Assembly: GCA_046541515.1 (NCBI GenBank)
Contig: JBKHDD010000111.1
Span: 1-15,926 of the forward strand
From: CAYFVR01 sp046541515
GTDB lineage: Bacteria; Desulfobacterota; Desulfobacteria; Desulfobacterales; Desulfococcaceae
Length of the DNA: 15,926 bases
Reading direction: 5' to 3'
Shown here: positions 1 to 6,502 of the stretch, one piece after another
Layout of the letters: every line of letters begins with the position of its first letter
How positions within the stretch are numbered: the first letter of the stretch is position 1
Notes under the pieces: generated by a model
The model's database searches: none
What the model saw: the letters and a program-made list of their open reading frames with translations, nothing else
What the model was told of the DNA's origin: nothing
Translations under genes and position numbers: made by a program

Positions 1-410
1 TTTCAAACGGATTAAAAGAGACCTTTCCGTCCGGTTCCGGGGCCACCGACTTGCTCTTCAGAAGAAAAGGACAAATGGTATTATTCTTAATAATTTCCCA
101 ATTTTTCCGAATAGCGGCAATTGAGGACGGTTTTAAAGGAAATTTTTGAATGAACCATCTCTCGTTTTCGAAAAACGGCCATTCCAGCATTTTTCCAGTT
201 TGACAGGGACGGATGAACTCTGTATATTCCATTTTAAGAATATAGTTGATGACCGGAAAGCCGACTGGCAAGTGAAGACCGTCGGGGGAAAGCGGTTACG
301 ATTCGAGGAGATTCGTCCCTTTCCACACATGGCCAACCGGCAATCTGCCCAACGACTGGTCGCGACGGTCCGGACCAACGGCGCCGAGGCGGCCCAAAAG
401 CGAGGAGAAA
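1..410. other. Upstream region without a supported gene
   Basis: I see no convincing gene here. The first roughly 260 bases are clearly more AT-rich than the rest of the window, and the open frames on both strands are short and have no recognisable motif. The last 10 bases hold the ribosome binding site (gaggag, 402-407) of the permease gene. The AT-rich part may be the eroded end of an older gene or a junction of transferred DNA, but the sequence alone does not decide this. I could not find a good sigma70 promoter: a TTGCTC at 51-56 is 22 bases from a TATTAT at 79-84, which is too far. Confidence 0.5.
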
Positions 411-1583
411 ATGAAGGAAAGAACCAAATTGCTGTGGATCGTCGGCGCCTTTTTGGTCGCCTACTATGTTCCCTGGGATCACCCGGTCATCCGCCAGTCC
501 GGCCTAGAAGCCTTCCTGATGCTTCGGGAATATGCCCGAGAACACGTCCTCACCTGTCTCGTCCCGGCGTTTTTCATCGCCGGCGCCATTTCGGTGTTCG
601 TCTCCCAGGGCGCGGTGCTCAAATACTTCGGCGCCCAGGCCAACAAAATTCTCTCCTACTCGGTGGCCTCGGTGTCCGGGACCATTCTCGCGGTCTGCTC
701 CTGCACGGTGCTGCCGCTGTTCGCGGGCATTTACACCCGAGGCGCCGGCATCGGCCCGGCCACTGCCTTTCTGTATTCGGGCCCGGCCATCAACGTGCTG
801 GCCATTTCCATGACCGCCAAAATCCTGGGCTGGCAATTGGGCTTGGCCCGGGCCGTGGGCGCCGTCGTCTTCGCGGTCATCACCGGCCTCCTCATGGCGG
901 CGATTTTCAAAAAAGACGACGCAAACCGCACCGCCGGCCAGATTTACGTTCCCGAGGACGAAAACGAGGGGCGAACCCTGTTGCAGGACGCCCTGTACAT
1001 TCTCGTCATGGTGCTGATCCTCGTCTTCGCCGCCTTCGCCCGCCCCGCGGCGGACGCCACCGGCATCTGGCCCGCCATCTTCGGGGCCAAATGGTACATC
1101 ACCGGCGTGTTGCTGGTGATTCTGGCCTACATGAGCAAGGCCTGGTTCACGCGGGAGGAAAACAAAAGCTGGGTGGACGCCACCTGGGGTTTCGCGAAAC
1201 AGATTTTTCCGCTCCTGGGCGCCGGGGTGCTGGTGGCCGGGTTCACCCTGGGCCGTCCGGGCCATCCGGCCCTGATCCCCGAACACTGGATCGCCTCCCT
1301 GCTGGGCGGCAATTCATTCGGGGCCAATCTGACGGCGTCGCTGGCCGGCGCGCTGATGTACTTCGCCACTTTGACCGAGGTGCCCATCCTTCAGGGACTT
1401 CTCGGCTCCGGCATGGGCCGGGGACCGGCCCTGGCCCTGTTGCTGGCGGGTCCGGCCCTTTCCCTGCCCAACATGCTGGTCATCGGCAGCGTTTTGGGCG
1501 CGAAAAAAACGGCCACCTTTTGCGGCATCATCGTGATTTTGTCCACCATTTCGGGAATGATGTACGGGGCTTTCTTCGTGTAG
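411..1583 (+). CDS. ArsP/DUF318-family membrane permease
   Basis: This 390-residue polytopic membrane protein belongs to the DUF318 (PF03773) permease family, which includes the organoarsenical efflux permease ArsP. Two hydrophobic halves are joined by a charged loop (about residues 166-190, KKDDANRTAGQ and PEDENEGRT). The first half carries the family motif CSCTVLPLFAGIYTRGAG (residues 96-113) followed by a LYSGPAIN stretch. The second half has a matching motif (TEVPILQGLLGSGMG, residues 322-336) and LLAGPALSLPN. Cysteines at 49, 96, 98 and 371 could bind trivalent arsenic: ArsP proteins are known to use cysteines, but I cannot assign equivalents. The ATG is preceded by gaggag. The next gene is a small CxxC thioredoxin, the usual partner of this permease type. 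Organoarsenical export is inferred from the family and the arsR/acr3 neighbourhood; another metalloid or thiol compound is possible. Confidence 0.85.
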   Translation: MKERTKLLWIVGAFLVAYYVPWDHPVIRQSGLEAFLMLREYAREHVLTCLVPAFFIAGAISVFVSQGAVLKYFGAQANKILSYSVASVSGTILAVCSCTVLPLFAGIYTRGAGIGPATAFLYSGPAINVLAISMTAKILGWQLGLARAVGAVVFAVITGLLMAAIFKKDDANRTAGQIYVPEDENEGRTLLQDALYILVMVLILVFAAFARPAADATGIWPAIFGAKWYITGVLLVILAYMSKAWFTREENKSWVDATWGFAKQIFPLLGAGVLVAGFTLGRPGHPALIPEHWIASLLGGNSFGANLTASLAGALMYFATLTEVPILQGLLGSGMGRGPALALLLAGPALSLPNMLVIGSVLGAKKTATFCGIIVILSTISGMMYGAFFV

Positions 1584-1758
1584 AATTTCGCCCGCCCCGC
1601 ATCATTTCGCCGTCCTCGCGGCTTGGCTTGGACGTTTTCCACCTTCGCCGCCGGGGACGGCCTCGCGTCGGGCAGGCCGAATTTCGGAAACTCGCGGTCG
1701 GAATGACACGGCGTCATGACGATTCGCCGTCAACCGTTGTTTTGAAAGGAGATCATAC

Positions 1759-1989
1759 ATGGAAATCAAAGTATTGGGTCCTGGCTGCCCCAAGTGCCGG
1801 CAGGCGGAAAAAGTGGTCCGGGAAGCGATCGCCGAATCCGGCGCATCCGCCGAGGTGGAAAAGGTCACCGACATGATGAAGATCGCGGAATACGGCGTCT
1901 TCGGCACCCCCGCGGTGGTGGTGGACGGCGAGGTGAAGAGCGTGGGCAAGATTCCCAAGAAGGAGGACGTGCTTTCCTGGATCGAATAG
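1759..1989 (+). CDS. Small thioredoxin-fold redox-active disulfide protein
   Basis: A 76-residue cytoplasmic protein of the Thioredoxin_3 / redox-active disulfide protein 2 type. The active site is GPGCPKC, with cysteines 10 and 13 directly after the first beta strand. The cis-proline loop is GTPAVVVDGE (Pro51), and the protein ends with a short helix as usual for this minimal family. The start is clear: aaaggag lies 7 bases upstream of the ATG. Small proteins of this kind are commonly encoded next to DUF318 permeases, as here (175 bases downstream of the permease). A likely role is cytoplasmic dithiol exchange with the permease or with bound arsenic, but the substrate is not known from sequence. 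There is no signal peptide or membrane segment. Confidence 0.88.
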   Translation: MEIKVLGPGCPKCRQAEKVVREAIAESGASAEVEKVTDMMKIAEYGVFGTPAVVVDGEVKSVGKIPKKEDVLSWIE

Positions 1990-2066
1990 CGAGCGAAACG
2001 TTTCACCCGAAGGCGCGGCCGGACGATCCCGTTGAATTTTCCCCGTCGTCGCTCCTCGCGGCGGCC

Positions 2067-2098
2067 CGGCGCCTTTCTCGCCCGGCGCCGCCGTTTTT
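2067..2098 (+). terminator. Candidate intrinsic terminator or attenuator
   Basis: CGGCGCC at 2067-2073 can pair with GGCGCCG at 2084-2090, leaving a 10-base loop, and is followed shortly by TTTTT at 2094-2098. It lies between the small thioredoxin and the Fe-S protein gene, so it may reduce read-through within the cluster. The T-run is short and offset, so the call is tentative. Confidence 0.4.
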
Positions 2099-2119
2099 CC
2101 CCAGAGGAGGAAGTCCATC

Positions 2120-2641
2120 ATGTTGCTTTCCGGCTGCAAAACGGAAATTTTCCGGCCCGAATGCAATCCAAGCTTCGCCTCCGTCCACCGCGTCGCGCAT
2201 CTCGACGAAGACATCGCCCCGGTTCTGCCCTATCTCAACGCCGCGCTGGGCGGCGCCCAGTATCTCGAAGACCCGCCCGAGGCGATGTTTCATCACCGAG
2301 GTCGAATCATCAACGCCGGCGGCCGGGAAATCGCCGTCAACGCCCTGGGGGACGCCGACGAGGCCGAACGGATTCTTCGGTGGCTGACCGAAGAGATCAA
2401 CCGGACATGGGAGGCGCGGGACGAAATCACGCCGCGCCGCCACTTGCCGGCCAAGCCGAAGATCATCGACATTCTGCGTTTTTTGCCCAAAACCAATTGC
2501 CGGAAATGCGGTCAGCCCACCTGCATGGTATTCGCCGTTCGGGCCGCCGAAGGCGTGGTCGGCGCGGAAAACCGTCCGGAACTCGACGACGAGCGGCGGG
2601 CCGAATTGACGGCCCATCTCTCGGAATTCGACTTCGATTGA
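2120..2641 (+). CDS. PF04060-type (Fe-S)-binding protein with a lost cysteine ligand
   Basis: A 173-residue soluble protein. Residues 10-105 form a domain I recognise from Fe-S cluster proteins of anaerobes but cannot name (FRPECNPSFASVH, then LPYLNAALGGAQYLEDPPE, and a helix ending in EEINRTWEARDEITP). Residues 115-155 match the 4Fe-4S domain of PF04060, as found in corrinoid iron-sulfur protein: LPKTNCRKCGQPTCMVFA gives Cys127, Cys130 and Cys135. The family places its fourth ligand 17 residues after the third, in a CP dipeptide; here that position is Arg152 (codon CGT at 2573-2575, followed by Pro). CGT is one base from TGT (Cys), so this may be a recent change or a sequencing error. The start has agaggagg 9 bases upstream. 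Function is unknown; electron transfer or a scaffold role for the neighbouring thiol proteins is inference. Confidence 0.8.
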   Translation: MLLSGCKTEIFRPECNPSFASVHRVAHLDEDIAPVLPYLNAALGGAQYLEDPPEAMFHHRGRIINAGGREIAVNALGDADEAERILRWLTEEINRTWEARDEITPRRHLPAKPKIIDILRFLPKTNCRKCGQPTCMVFAVRAAEGVVGAENRPELDDERRAELTAHLSEFDFD

Positions 2642-2750
2642 CCGGCGCCGCCTTGGACCGGCCCACCTCCGCGACTCCCCGGCGTTTCAAAAATTCGGTT
2701 GCGAAACGCCATCCCGTCGTGTACCGTTGCGGCGGAAAGGTGGGCTGGTT

Positions 2751-3146
2751 ATGATGGTTCGGTTTTTGCGTCTGCTGATCGCCTTGATTCTGACGGTCGG
2801 CATGAGCGGCGTTTGGGTCTGCGCCGCGGCGCCCCCCCAGGGCGAAAAGATGCGTTGCGAAACAAAGCAGGACCGGCAAGACGGCCGCGAACCGGCGGAT
2901 GCCGATTCGTGCAAGGTTCGTCCGTGCGCCGCGACGGCGGCGTTGGGTCTGCTTTCGCCGAGCCCCGTGCGGTCCCGGTTCGACGACCCCGGTCTATCGG
3001 CGGGATGGACTGCGGCCGGGGTTCACGCCGCTCCGTGCCCCGACCTTCCCCGCCTTTCTCCCTCGCGTTTTCACATCCGTCTTTTGCAGGCGTTTCGATC
3101 GCCTCCCATTCCCCATTTTATCCTGCATTGCGTTTTCATCTGCTGA
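2751..3146 (+). CDS. Hypothetical small exported Cys-containing protein
   Basis: I do not recognise this family. The open frame gives 131 residues starting MMVRFLRLLIALILTVG, which looks like a signal peptide or membrane anchor ending near CAAAPP (about residue 24). After this comes a hydrophilic segment with spaced cysteines (MRCETKQ, DSCKVRPCAA). The C-terminal 60 residues are Pro/Arg/Ser-rich and unlike a folded domain, so the real coding part may be only the first 65 residues, or the 3' end may be frameshifted. An ATG-ATG start is preceded by ggaaagg (2734-2740), a plausible ribosome site. It lies between the Fe-S protein and the anchored thioredoxin on the same strand. A small periplasmic metal- or thiol-binding protein would fit the setting, but this is a guess. 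Confidence 0.45.
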   Translation: MMVRFLRLLIALILTVGMSGVWVCAAAPPQGEKMRCETKQDRQDGREPADADSCKVRPCAATAALGLLSPSPVRSRFDDPGLSAGWTAAGVHAAPCPDLPRLSPSRFHIRLLQAFRSPPIPHFILHCVFIC

Positions 3147-3578
3147 TTCCCACACATAACCAATTGTAATCAATAAGAATTCAAATCCAACGGTCCATTG
3201 CGCCGTTCCGGGTCCAAAGATCCCGGCGACGGGTTCGCAAGTTCGACCGACGATTTCCGTTTGCGGAATCCCCTTGCGGGCAACCGGTACGGATCGGCGC
3301 GGCGTGGGCCGTCGAAGTTTGCCTTCGCGTCCCGGCGCGAAAGGGGTTCGCGCGGTCGGGGAGTGCGGGCGGATCTCCGCTCGACCTCGACGCCGAATCC
3401 CCATGATTTCCGCCGACGTTGTCCGCCGGAAAACGAGGGGCGAAGGAGCGGGCGGCTTCGCCCGGAGGCGTTGAACCGCCTGGATTCGACCGCCGTTTTT
3501 TCGCCGGATACCCGGTGCGCTCGCCGCTCGTCGAGGGCCCAAGGTTCCATCGCCATCCCAAAAAAAGGAAATTTTGCA
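3147..3578. other. 432-base stretch without a supported gene
   Basis: The open frames here are long only because of the high GC content, and they are rich in Arg, Ser and Pro with no motif. The beginning (3150-3190) is AT-rich and could hold a promoter for the thioredoxin-ccdA pair, but I see no clear -35/-10 pair. The end carries the ribosome site aaaaaaagg (3560-3568) of the next gene. This spacing is unusually large for the cluster and may mark lost genes. Confidence 0.5.
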
Positions 3579-4073
3579 ATGAAAAAAGCATCCAAAACGA
3601 AAAATCGGACGAAGACGAACGCCGCCGCGAACGCCGACGGCCAACGAAAATGGATTCGGACGGCGCTCGTCGGCATCGGAATTCTCCTGCTGTTGGCCGC
3701 GGGAGGAACCGCGGCCCAGTTTCTGGCGACCTCCGACGCCCCGGAAACCGCCGCCGATCCCTCGGCTTCGCCGGTCGCGGAAGGGAAAGGGAAGCGGGTC
3801 ACCATGATCGACCTGGGCGCGAAAAAGTGCATTCCCTGCAAACTGATGGCGCCCATTCTCGAAAAGCTGGAAAAGGCGTACGCCGGACGGGCCGACATCG
3901 TCTTCATCGACGTGTGGGAAAAACCGGAACAGGCCAAGAAATACGGAATTCGGGCCATCCCGACCCAGATTTTCTTCGACGCCGACGGCAAGGAGGTCTA
4001 TCGGCACACCGGGTTCATGGACGAAAATACCATCGTGGCGAAACTGAGCGAAATGGGCGTGAAAAAACCATAG
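3579..4073 (+). CDS. Membrane-anchored thioredoxin-domain protein
   Basis: A 164-residue protein with a very basic N-terminus (MKKASKTKNRTK), one membrane segment at about residues 27-48, a Pro/Ala/Ser linker, and a thioredoxin fold from about residue 72. The positive-inside rule puts the thioredoxin domain in the periplasm. The redox site is KKCIPCKLM (Cys84, Cys87), and the cis-proline is in RAIPTQIFF (Pro128). The VFIDVWEKP stretch matches the strand and turn seen in thioredoxin-like proteins of arsenic clusters. The ATG follows aaaaaaagg by 10 bases. ccdA begins 34 bases downstream, so this is very likely the exported thioredoxin that CcdA keeps reduced. An 18-base tandem duplication spans its stop codon. 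Confidence 0.88.
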   Translation: MKKASKTKNRTKTNAAANADGQRKWIRTALVGIGILLLLAAGGTAAQFLATSDAPETAADPSASPVAEGKGKRVTMIDLGAKKCIPCKLMAPILEKLEKAYAGRADIVFIDVWEKPEQAKKYGIRAIPTQIFFDADGKEVYRHTGFMDENTIVAKLSEMGVKKP

Positions 4074-4090
4074 GGCGTGAAAAAACGATA
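4055..4090 (+). repeat. Perfectly tandem 18-base duplication over a stop codon
   Basis: Two adjoining 18-base units, 4055-4072 and 4073-4090, read gggcgtgaaaaaaccata and gggcgtgaaaaaacgata and differ at one base. The first encodes the last residues of the thioredoxin (GVKKP then TAG, which is completed by the first base of unit two). The second copy sits in the gap before ccdA. It looks like a recent slippage or duplication event. Confidence 0.85.
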
Positions 4091-4107
4091 GGAAAGGATG
4101 CCTCGAA

Positions 4108-4815
4108 ATGCTGGACCAATTGTTCCTGACCGTGAATCAATGGATGACCGGCGGCGTTCTCGTCGCCGCCTTCGGATGTTTTCTGTGGGGAATGATCAGC
4201 GTGCTGTTCTCGCCCTGCCACATGGCCTCGATCCCGCTCATCGTGAGCTACGTGGCCGGCCAGGGCCAAGTTCTGGAAACCCGTCAGGCGAGCCGGTACG
4301 CCGTCGCCTTCACCGGCGGTCTTTTTCTCACCATCGCCCTGGTGGGCGTCGTCTGCGCCATTTTGGGCCGAATGCTGGGGGAAATCGGCCCCTACTGGAC
4401 CCTGCTGGTGGGCGCGATTTTGATCTGGGTGGCCCTGGACATGGTCGGGGTTTCGGGCTGCTCCATGTCCGGCGGCCTCATGAGCCGATTCAAGCTCCGG
4501 GGCGTTTTCGGCGCCTTCGTTCTGGGACTGGCCTACGGCCTGCTATCCGGTTCCTGCACCTTCGGCTTCATCGTCCCGATCCTGGCCTTCATCACCATCC
4601 AGGAAAAAATCGGCATCGGCGTCCTCTACATCTTGCTGTTCGGCATCGGCCACTGCATTCCCATCGCGGTGGCGGGCAGTTCCACGGCCCTGGTGCAGCG
4701 GGTGCTGGAAAACGGCAACTTCGGCAAGGGCAGCCTCTGGTTCCGAAAGGCGGCCGGGGTGGCCATCGGCCTGTTCGGCGTCTATTTCATCGTCCGGCCG
4801 TTCGTGGAGGCGTGA
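4108..4815 (+). CDS. ccdA: CcdA-family transmembrane electron transporter
   Basis: A 235-residue inner-membrane protein of the CcdA / DsbD-beta family, which moves electrons from cytoplasmic thioredoxin across the membrane to exported thiol proteins. Six hydrophobic segments are visible. The two redox cysteines expected in segments one and four are present: Cys37 in LFSPCHMASIP and Cys150 in LLSGSCTFGFIVP. Both are followed by the proline typical of the family. Extra cysteines occur at 24, 83, 118 and 183. The ATG follows aggaaagga by about 9 bases. It is closely linked to the anchored thioredoxin upstream, so the pair probably forms one reducing module. The product could serve cytochrome c maturation, but no heme-ligation gene is present in this window, so a dedicated role for this cluster is more likely. 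Confidence 0.93.
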   Translation: MLDQLFLTVNQWMTGGVLVAAFGCFLWGMISVLFSPCHMASIPLIVSYVAGQGQVLETRQASRYAVAFTGGLFLTIALVGVVCAILGRMLGEIGPYWTLLVGAILIWVALDMVGVSGCSMSGGLMSRFKLRGVFGAFVLGLAYGLLSGSCTFGFIVPILAFITIQEKIGIGVLYILLFGIGHCIPIAVAGSSTALVQRVLENGNFGKGSLWFRKAAGVAIGLFGVYFIVRPFVEA

Positions 4816-4821
4816 TTCTTC

Positions 4822-4858
4822 CCGGGCGTTCCCGCCGGGTCCCGGCGGGAACGCCCGG
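4822..4858 (+). terminator. Perfect 18-bp hairpin just after ccdA
   Basis: CCGGGCGTTCCCGCCGGG (4822-4839) and its exact reverse complement (4841-4858) are separated by one T. The hairpin begins 7 bases after the ccdA stop codon. No T-run follows on either strand, so it may be a weak terminator, an mRNA-stabilising 3' structure, or a processing site between ccdA and the genes behind it. Confidence 0.6.
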
Positions 4859-4879
4859 AAACCGACAAGGAAAAATCCA

Positions 4880-5077
4880 TTGAGAATAAACGCGAAGTGG
4901 GCGTCGGTCGTTTTCGCCTTCCTGTTGGCGCCGTGGGCCCTCGCCTCGGCGGAAACCGGACGTCCGGCCGATTTGACGATCGTCCACACCGGCGACGGCC
5001 TGGGCCATATCGAGCCCCAAGGCTGCTGCAACCGGATCGGCGGAATGGCCCGCCGGGCCACCGAAATCCGGAAAAGT
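4880..5077 (+). pseudogene. Truncated 5'-nucleotidase/UshA-like metallophosphoesterase remnant
   Basis: From a TTG codon with aagga upstream, the frame gives a clear signal peptide (MRINAKWASVVFAFLLA to ASAET, about 25 residues). It then reads DLTIVHTGDGLGHIEPQGCC followed by GGMARRATEIRKS, which resembles the start of the exported 5'-nucleotidase / metallophosphatase family (normally LTIxxTNDxHGxxEP, then GGLARRA). Resemblance ends at about residue 66, where a family member would need about 400 or more further residues with the remaining metal ligands, and none follow. The first metal motif is also altered: the usual D-x-H reads DGLGH. The frame stays open by chance into the rhodanese gene, so a fused product is possible but unlikely. 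This looks like a gene cut by a deletion. Confidence 0.55.
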
Positions 5078-5159
5078 GCGGGATCCATGCGCCCTTCGAC
5101 GGCGCGCTCCCGGGCGCCGATCCGGCCGGACGAATCGCCGCCCGAGGAGAAAGGAACCC

Positions 5160-5324
5160 ATGATCGTCGAGTTGACGGAACAAGAATTCATGCGGATGAA
5201 GGCCGCCGCGCTGGACGAGGACGGCGAGGAGGCGCTTCGCCTTTTGCGGGAAATGATCAAACGATTGGAACAATCAACCCGGGCCGGGATGAAATCCCGC
5301 CTGGATGGATCGGAGATGAAATGA
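5160..5324 (+). CDS. Small conserved-looking acidic helical protein (54 aa)
   Basis: A 54-residue protein beginning MIVELTEQEFMRMKAAALD and continuing with a strongly amphipathic, Glu/Arg/Leu-rich helix (EEALRLLREMIKRLEQ), with a short basic tail. It has no cysteine, signal peptide or known motif. A strong ribosome site (gaggagaaagg, 5145-5155) precedes the ATG. The stop codon overlaps the start of the exported rhodanese as ATGA (5321-5324), a classic sign of translational coupling, so both were probably made together. I do not know the function; a cytoplasmic helper or regulator of the coupled gene is inferred from position only. Confidence 0.7.
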   Translation: MIVELTEQEFMRMKAAALDEDGEEALRLLREMIKRLEQSTRAGMKSRLDGSEMK

Positions 5325-5785
5325 AAACGCTCATGGCCATTGGAATTTTAATTTTTGCGATGGCGGCGCCGCCCGCCCATGGAAACGAACCGCAAACCGA
5401 CGCCTTCGACGCCTTTCTCGAACAGTTCGACAATCGGGAACGGAGGTACATGAAAATCCGAATTCCCGAGATGCTCGATTTGTACGGACAGGGCCGGGCC
5501 CAGATCATCGACATCCGCACCCCGGAGGAGCACGACGCCTATCATCAGGATTTCATGCCCCATATTCCGGTCGATGAATTTCCGAAACGGCTGGACGAGC
5601 TGGACCGGGACAAAACCATCGTTCTGGTCTGTTCCGTATATGTCCGGGCCGCCATCGTCCGAACCTATCTGACGACGAAAGGCTACGATTCCAGATACCT
5701 GGTGGACGGCATGACCGGTTTCGCAAGGTATCTGAACCGGCCCGGGGCCCGGGAATCGCTCGATTCGATCCTTTCGAACCGGTAA
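5321..5785 (+). CDS. Exported rhodanese-domain protein
   Basis: A 154-residue protein with a signal peptide (MKTLMAIGILIFAMAAPPAH, likely cut after residue 21) and one rhodanese (sulfurtransferase) domain. Typical elements are in order: the IRIPEMLDLYGQG entry helix, strand QIIDIRTPEEHDAYH (residues 61-75), MPHIPVDEFPKRLDEL, then DKTIVLVCSVYVRAA with the catalytic Cys104, and the helix-strand TTKGYDSRYLVDGMTGF. The loop after the cysteine is SVYVRA rather than the common RSGxRS, so substrate choice may differ. The N-terminal exported domain (residues 22-48) is extra. The start overlaps the stop of the 54-residue gene. It likely transfers or traps sulfane sulfur in the periplasm; the sulfur donor is not known. 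Confidence 0.87.
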   Translation: MKTLMAIGILIFAMAAPPAHGNEPQTDAFDAFLEQFDNRERRYMKIRIPEMLDLYGQGRAQIIDIRTPEEHDAYHQDFMPHIPVDEFPKRLDELDRDKTIVLVCSVYVRAAIVRTYLTTKGYDSRYLVDGMTGFARYLNRPGARESLDSILSNR

Positions 5786-5850
5786 GGGACTCGGCGGCAG
5801 CTAAAATACCGTTTAGGATTTCCATTGCTCAACCGTGCCAGATTGCACAA

Positions 5851-5873
5851 GGGCGAATGCGATTCGCCCCTAC
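5851..5873. repeat. REP-like palindrome ending in CGCCCCTAC
   Basis: GGGCGAAT (5851-5858), a GCG loop, and ATTCGCCC (5862-5869) make an 8-bp perfect stem, followed by ctac. The right end CGCCCCTAC (5865-5873) recurs at 12593-12601 beside another small palindrome. It sits in the 212-base gap between the two rhodanese genes and looks like a dispersed intergenic repeat. Confidence 0.55.
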
Positions 5874-5997
5874 CCGATTTTGTCCAAAAACAGCATTGGG
5901 ATGAAAACGGTACATTGACAAATTCCGAGTCCCCAAGTTCAACCTCGGCCGCCCGATTCGACGACGAAAAACCGAATCTGGGAGATGGGAGAAAAAG

Positions 5998-6495
5998 ATG
6001 AACGACATACCCCGACAACCGCTTCGCTCGGCAAGCCGGCAGATCCCCGCCCTTCTGGCGCTGTCCGTCCTGCTGGCGGTCTCGGTCAACCATTTCCGTT
6101 CCGACGGCATTCCCCTGGTCGGGGACTGGTCGGAGACGGCCCGTTTCGCCGACGCTTCGGGCGGCGGCATGGTCGTTTCCCTGGAGGATGCCCGGGACCT
6201 GTTCCGGGCGGACGAGGCGATCTTCGTGGACGCCCGCCCCAAGCACCAGTGCGACGAAGGGCGCATCCAGGGCGCGCTGTGCATTCCCTGGCAGGACGTG
6301 GACCGATATTTTTTCGACGCGGCCGAGCGGCTGGAGGCGGAAAAGACCATCATCGCCTATTGCGACGGCGAAGCCTGCGACCTGAGCCACGAGCTGGCGC
6401 TTTTTCTCCGGGACATGGGATTTCCGAACGCCTTCGTTCTGGTCAACGGGTGGACCGTCTGGAAACAGGCCGGACTGCCCGCGGAAGGAGAATGA
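5998..6495 (+). CDS. Membrane-anchored rhodanese-domain protein
   Basis: A 165-residue protein with one N-terminal membrane segment (IPALLALSVLLAVSV, residues 16-30) preceded by Arg residues, so the rest is probably periplasmic. The rhodanese domain runs from about residue 58 (VVSLEDARDLFR). It contains AIFVDARPKHQCDEGRIQGA (residues 74-93), LCIPWQDVDRYF, and the active loop TIIAYCDGEACDLS with Cys122 as the probable catalytic residue and a second Cys127. FVLVNGWTVWKQAGLP closes the fold. Cys85 and Cys95 are additional. A ribosome site (gggagatgggag) precedes the ATG. The MauE-like gene follows after 7 bases, pointing to co-translation. Rhodaneses paired with MauE/DoxX-like proteins suggest sulfur relay or thiol chemistry at the membrane. 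Confidence 0.87.
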   Translation: MNDIPRQPLRSASRQIPALLALSVLLAVSVNHFRSDGIPLVGDWSETARFADASGGGMVVSLEDARDLFRADEAIFVDARPKHQCDEGRIQGALCIPWQDVDRYFFDAAERLEAEKTIIAYCDGEACDLSHELALFLRDMGFPNAFVLVNGWTVWKQAGLPAEGE

Positions 6496-6502
6496 ACCGA
6501 TT

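Noticed and set aside
1705..1735. ATGAC/GTCAT and related short palindromes before the mini-thioredoxin gene
   Set aside because: The arms are only five bases, too short to call an operator.
146..1876. A 576-residue + strand frame from a TTG overlapping the permease
   Set aside because: It is the alternative frame of the permease gene, Arg/Gly/Pro-rich, with no motif; the permease reading frame has a good ribosome site and membrane pattern.
4880..5785. A fused phosphoesterase-rhodanese protein in one open frame
   Set aside because: The linking 80 codons have no domain character, and the rhodanese has its own signal peptide, ATG and overlap with the 54-residue gene.
5915..5943. TTGACA as a promoter for the second rhodanese gene
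   Set aside because: The base at the right distance reads TTCAAC, a poor -10 box; the -35 match alone is not enough.
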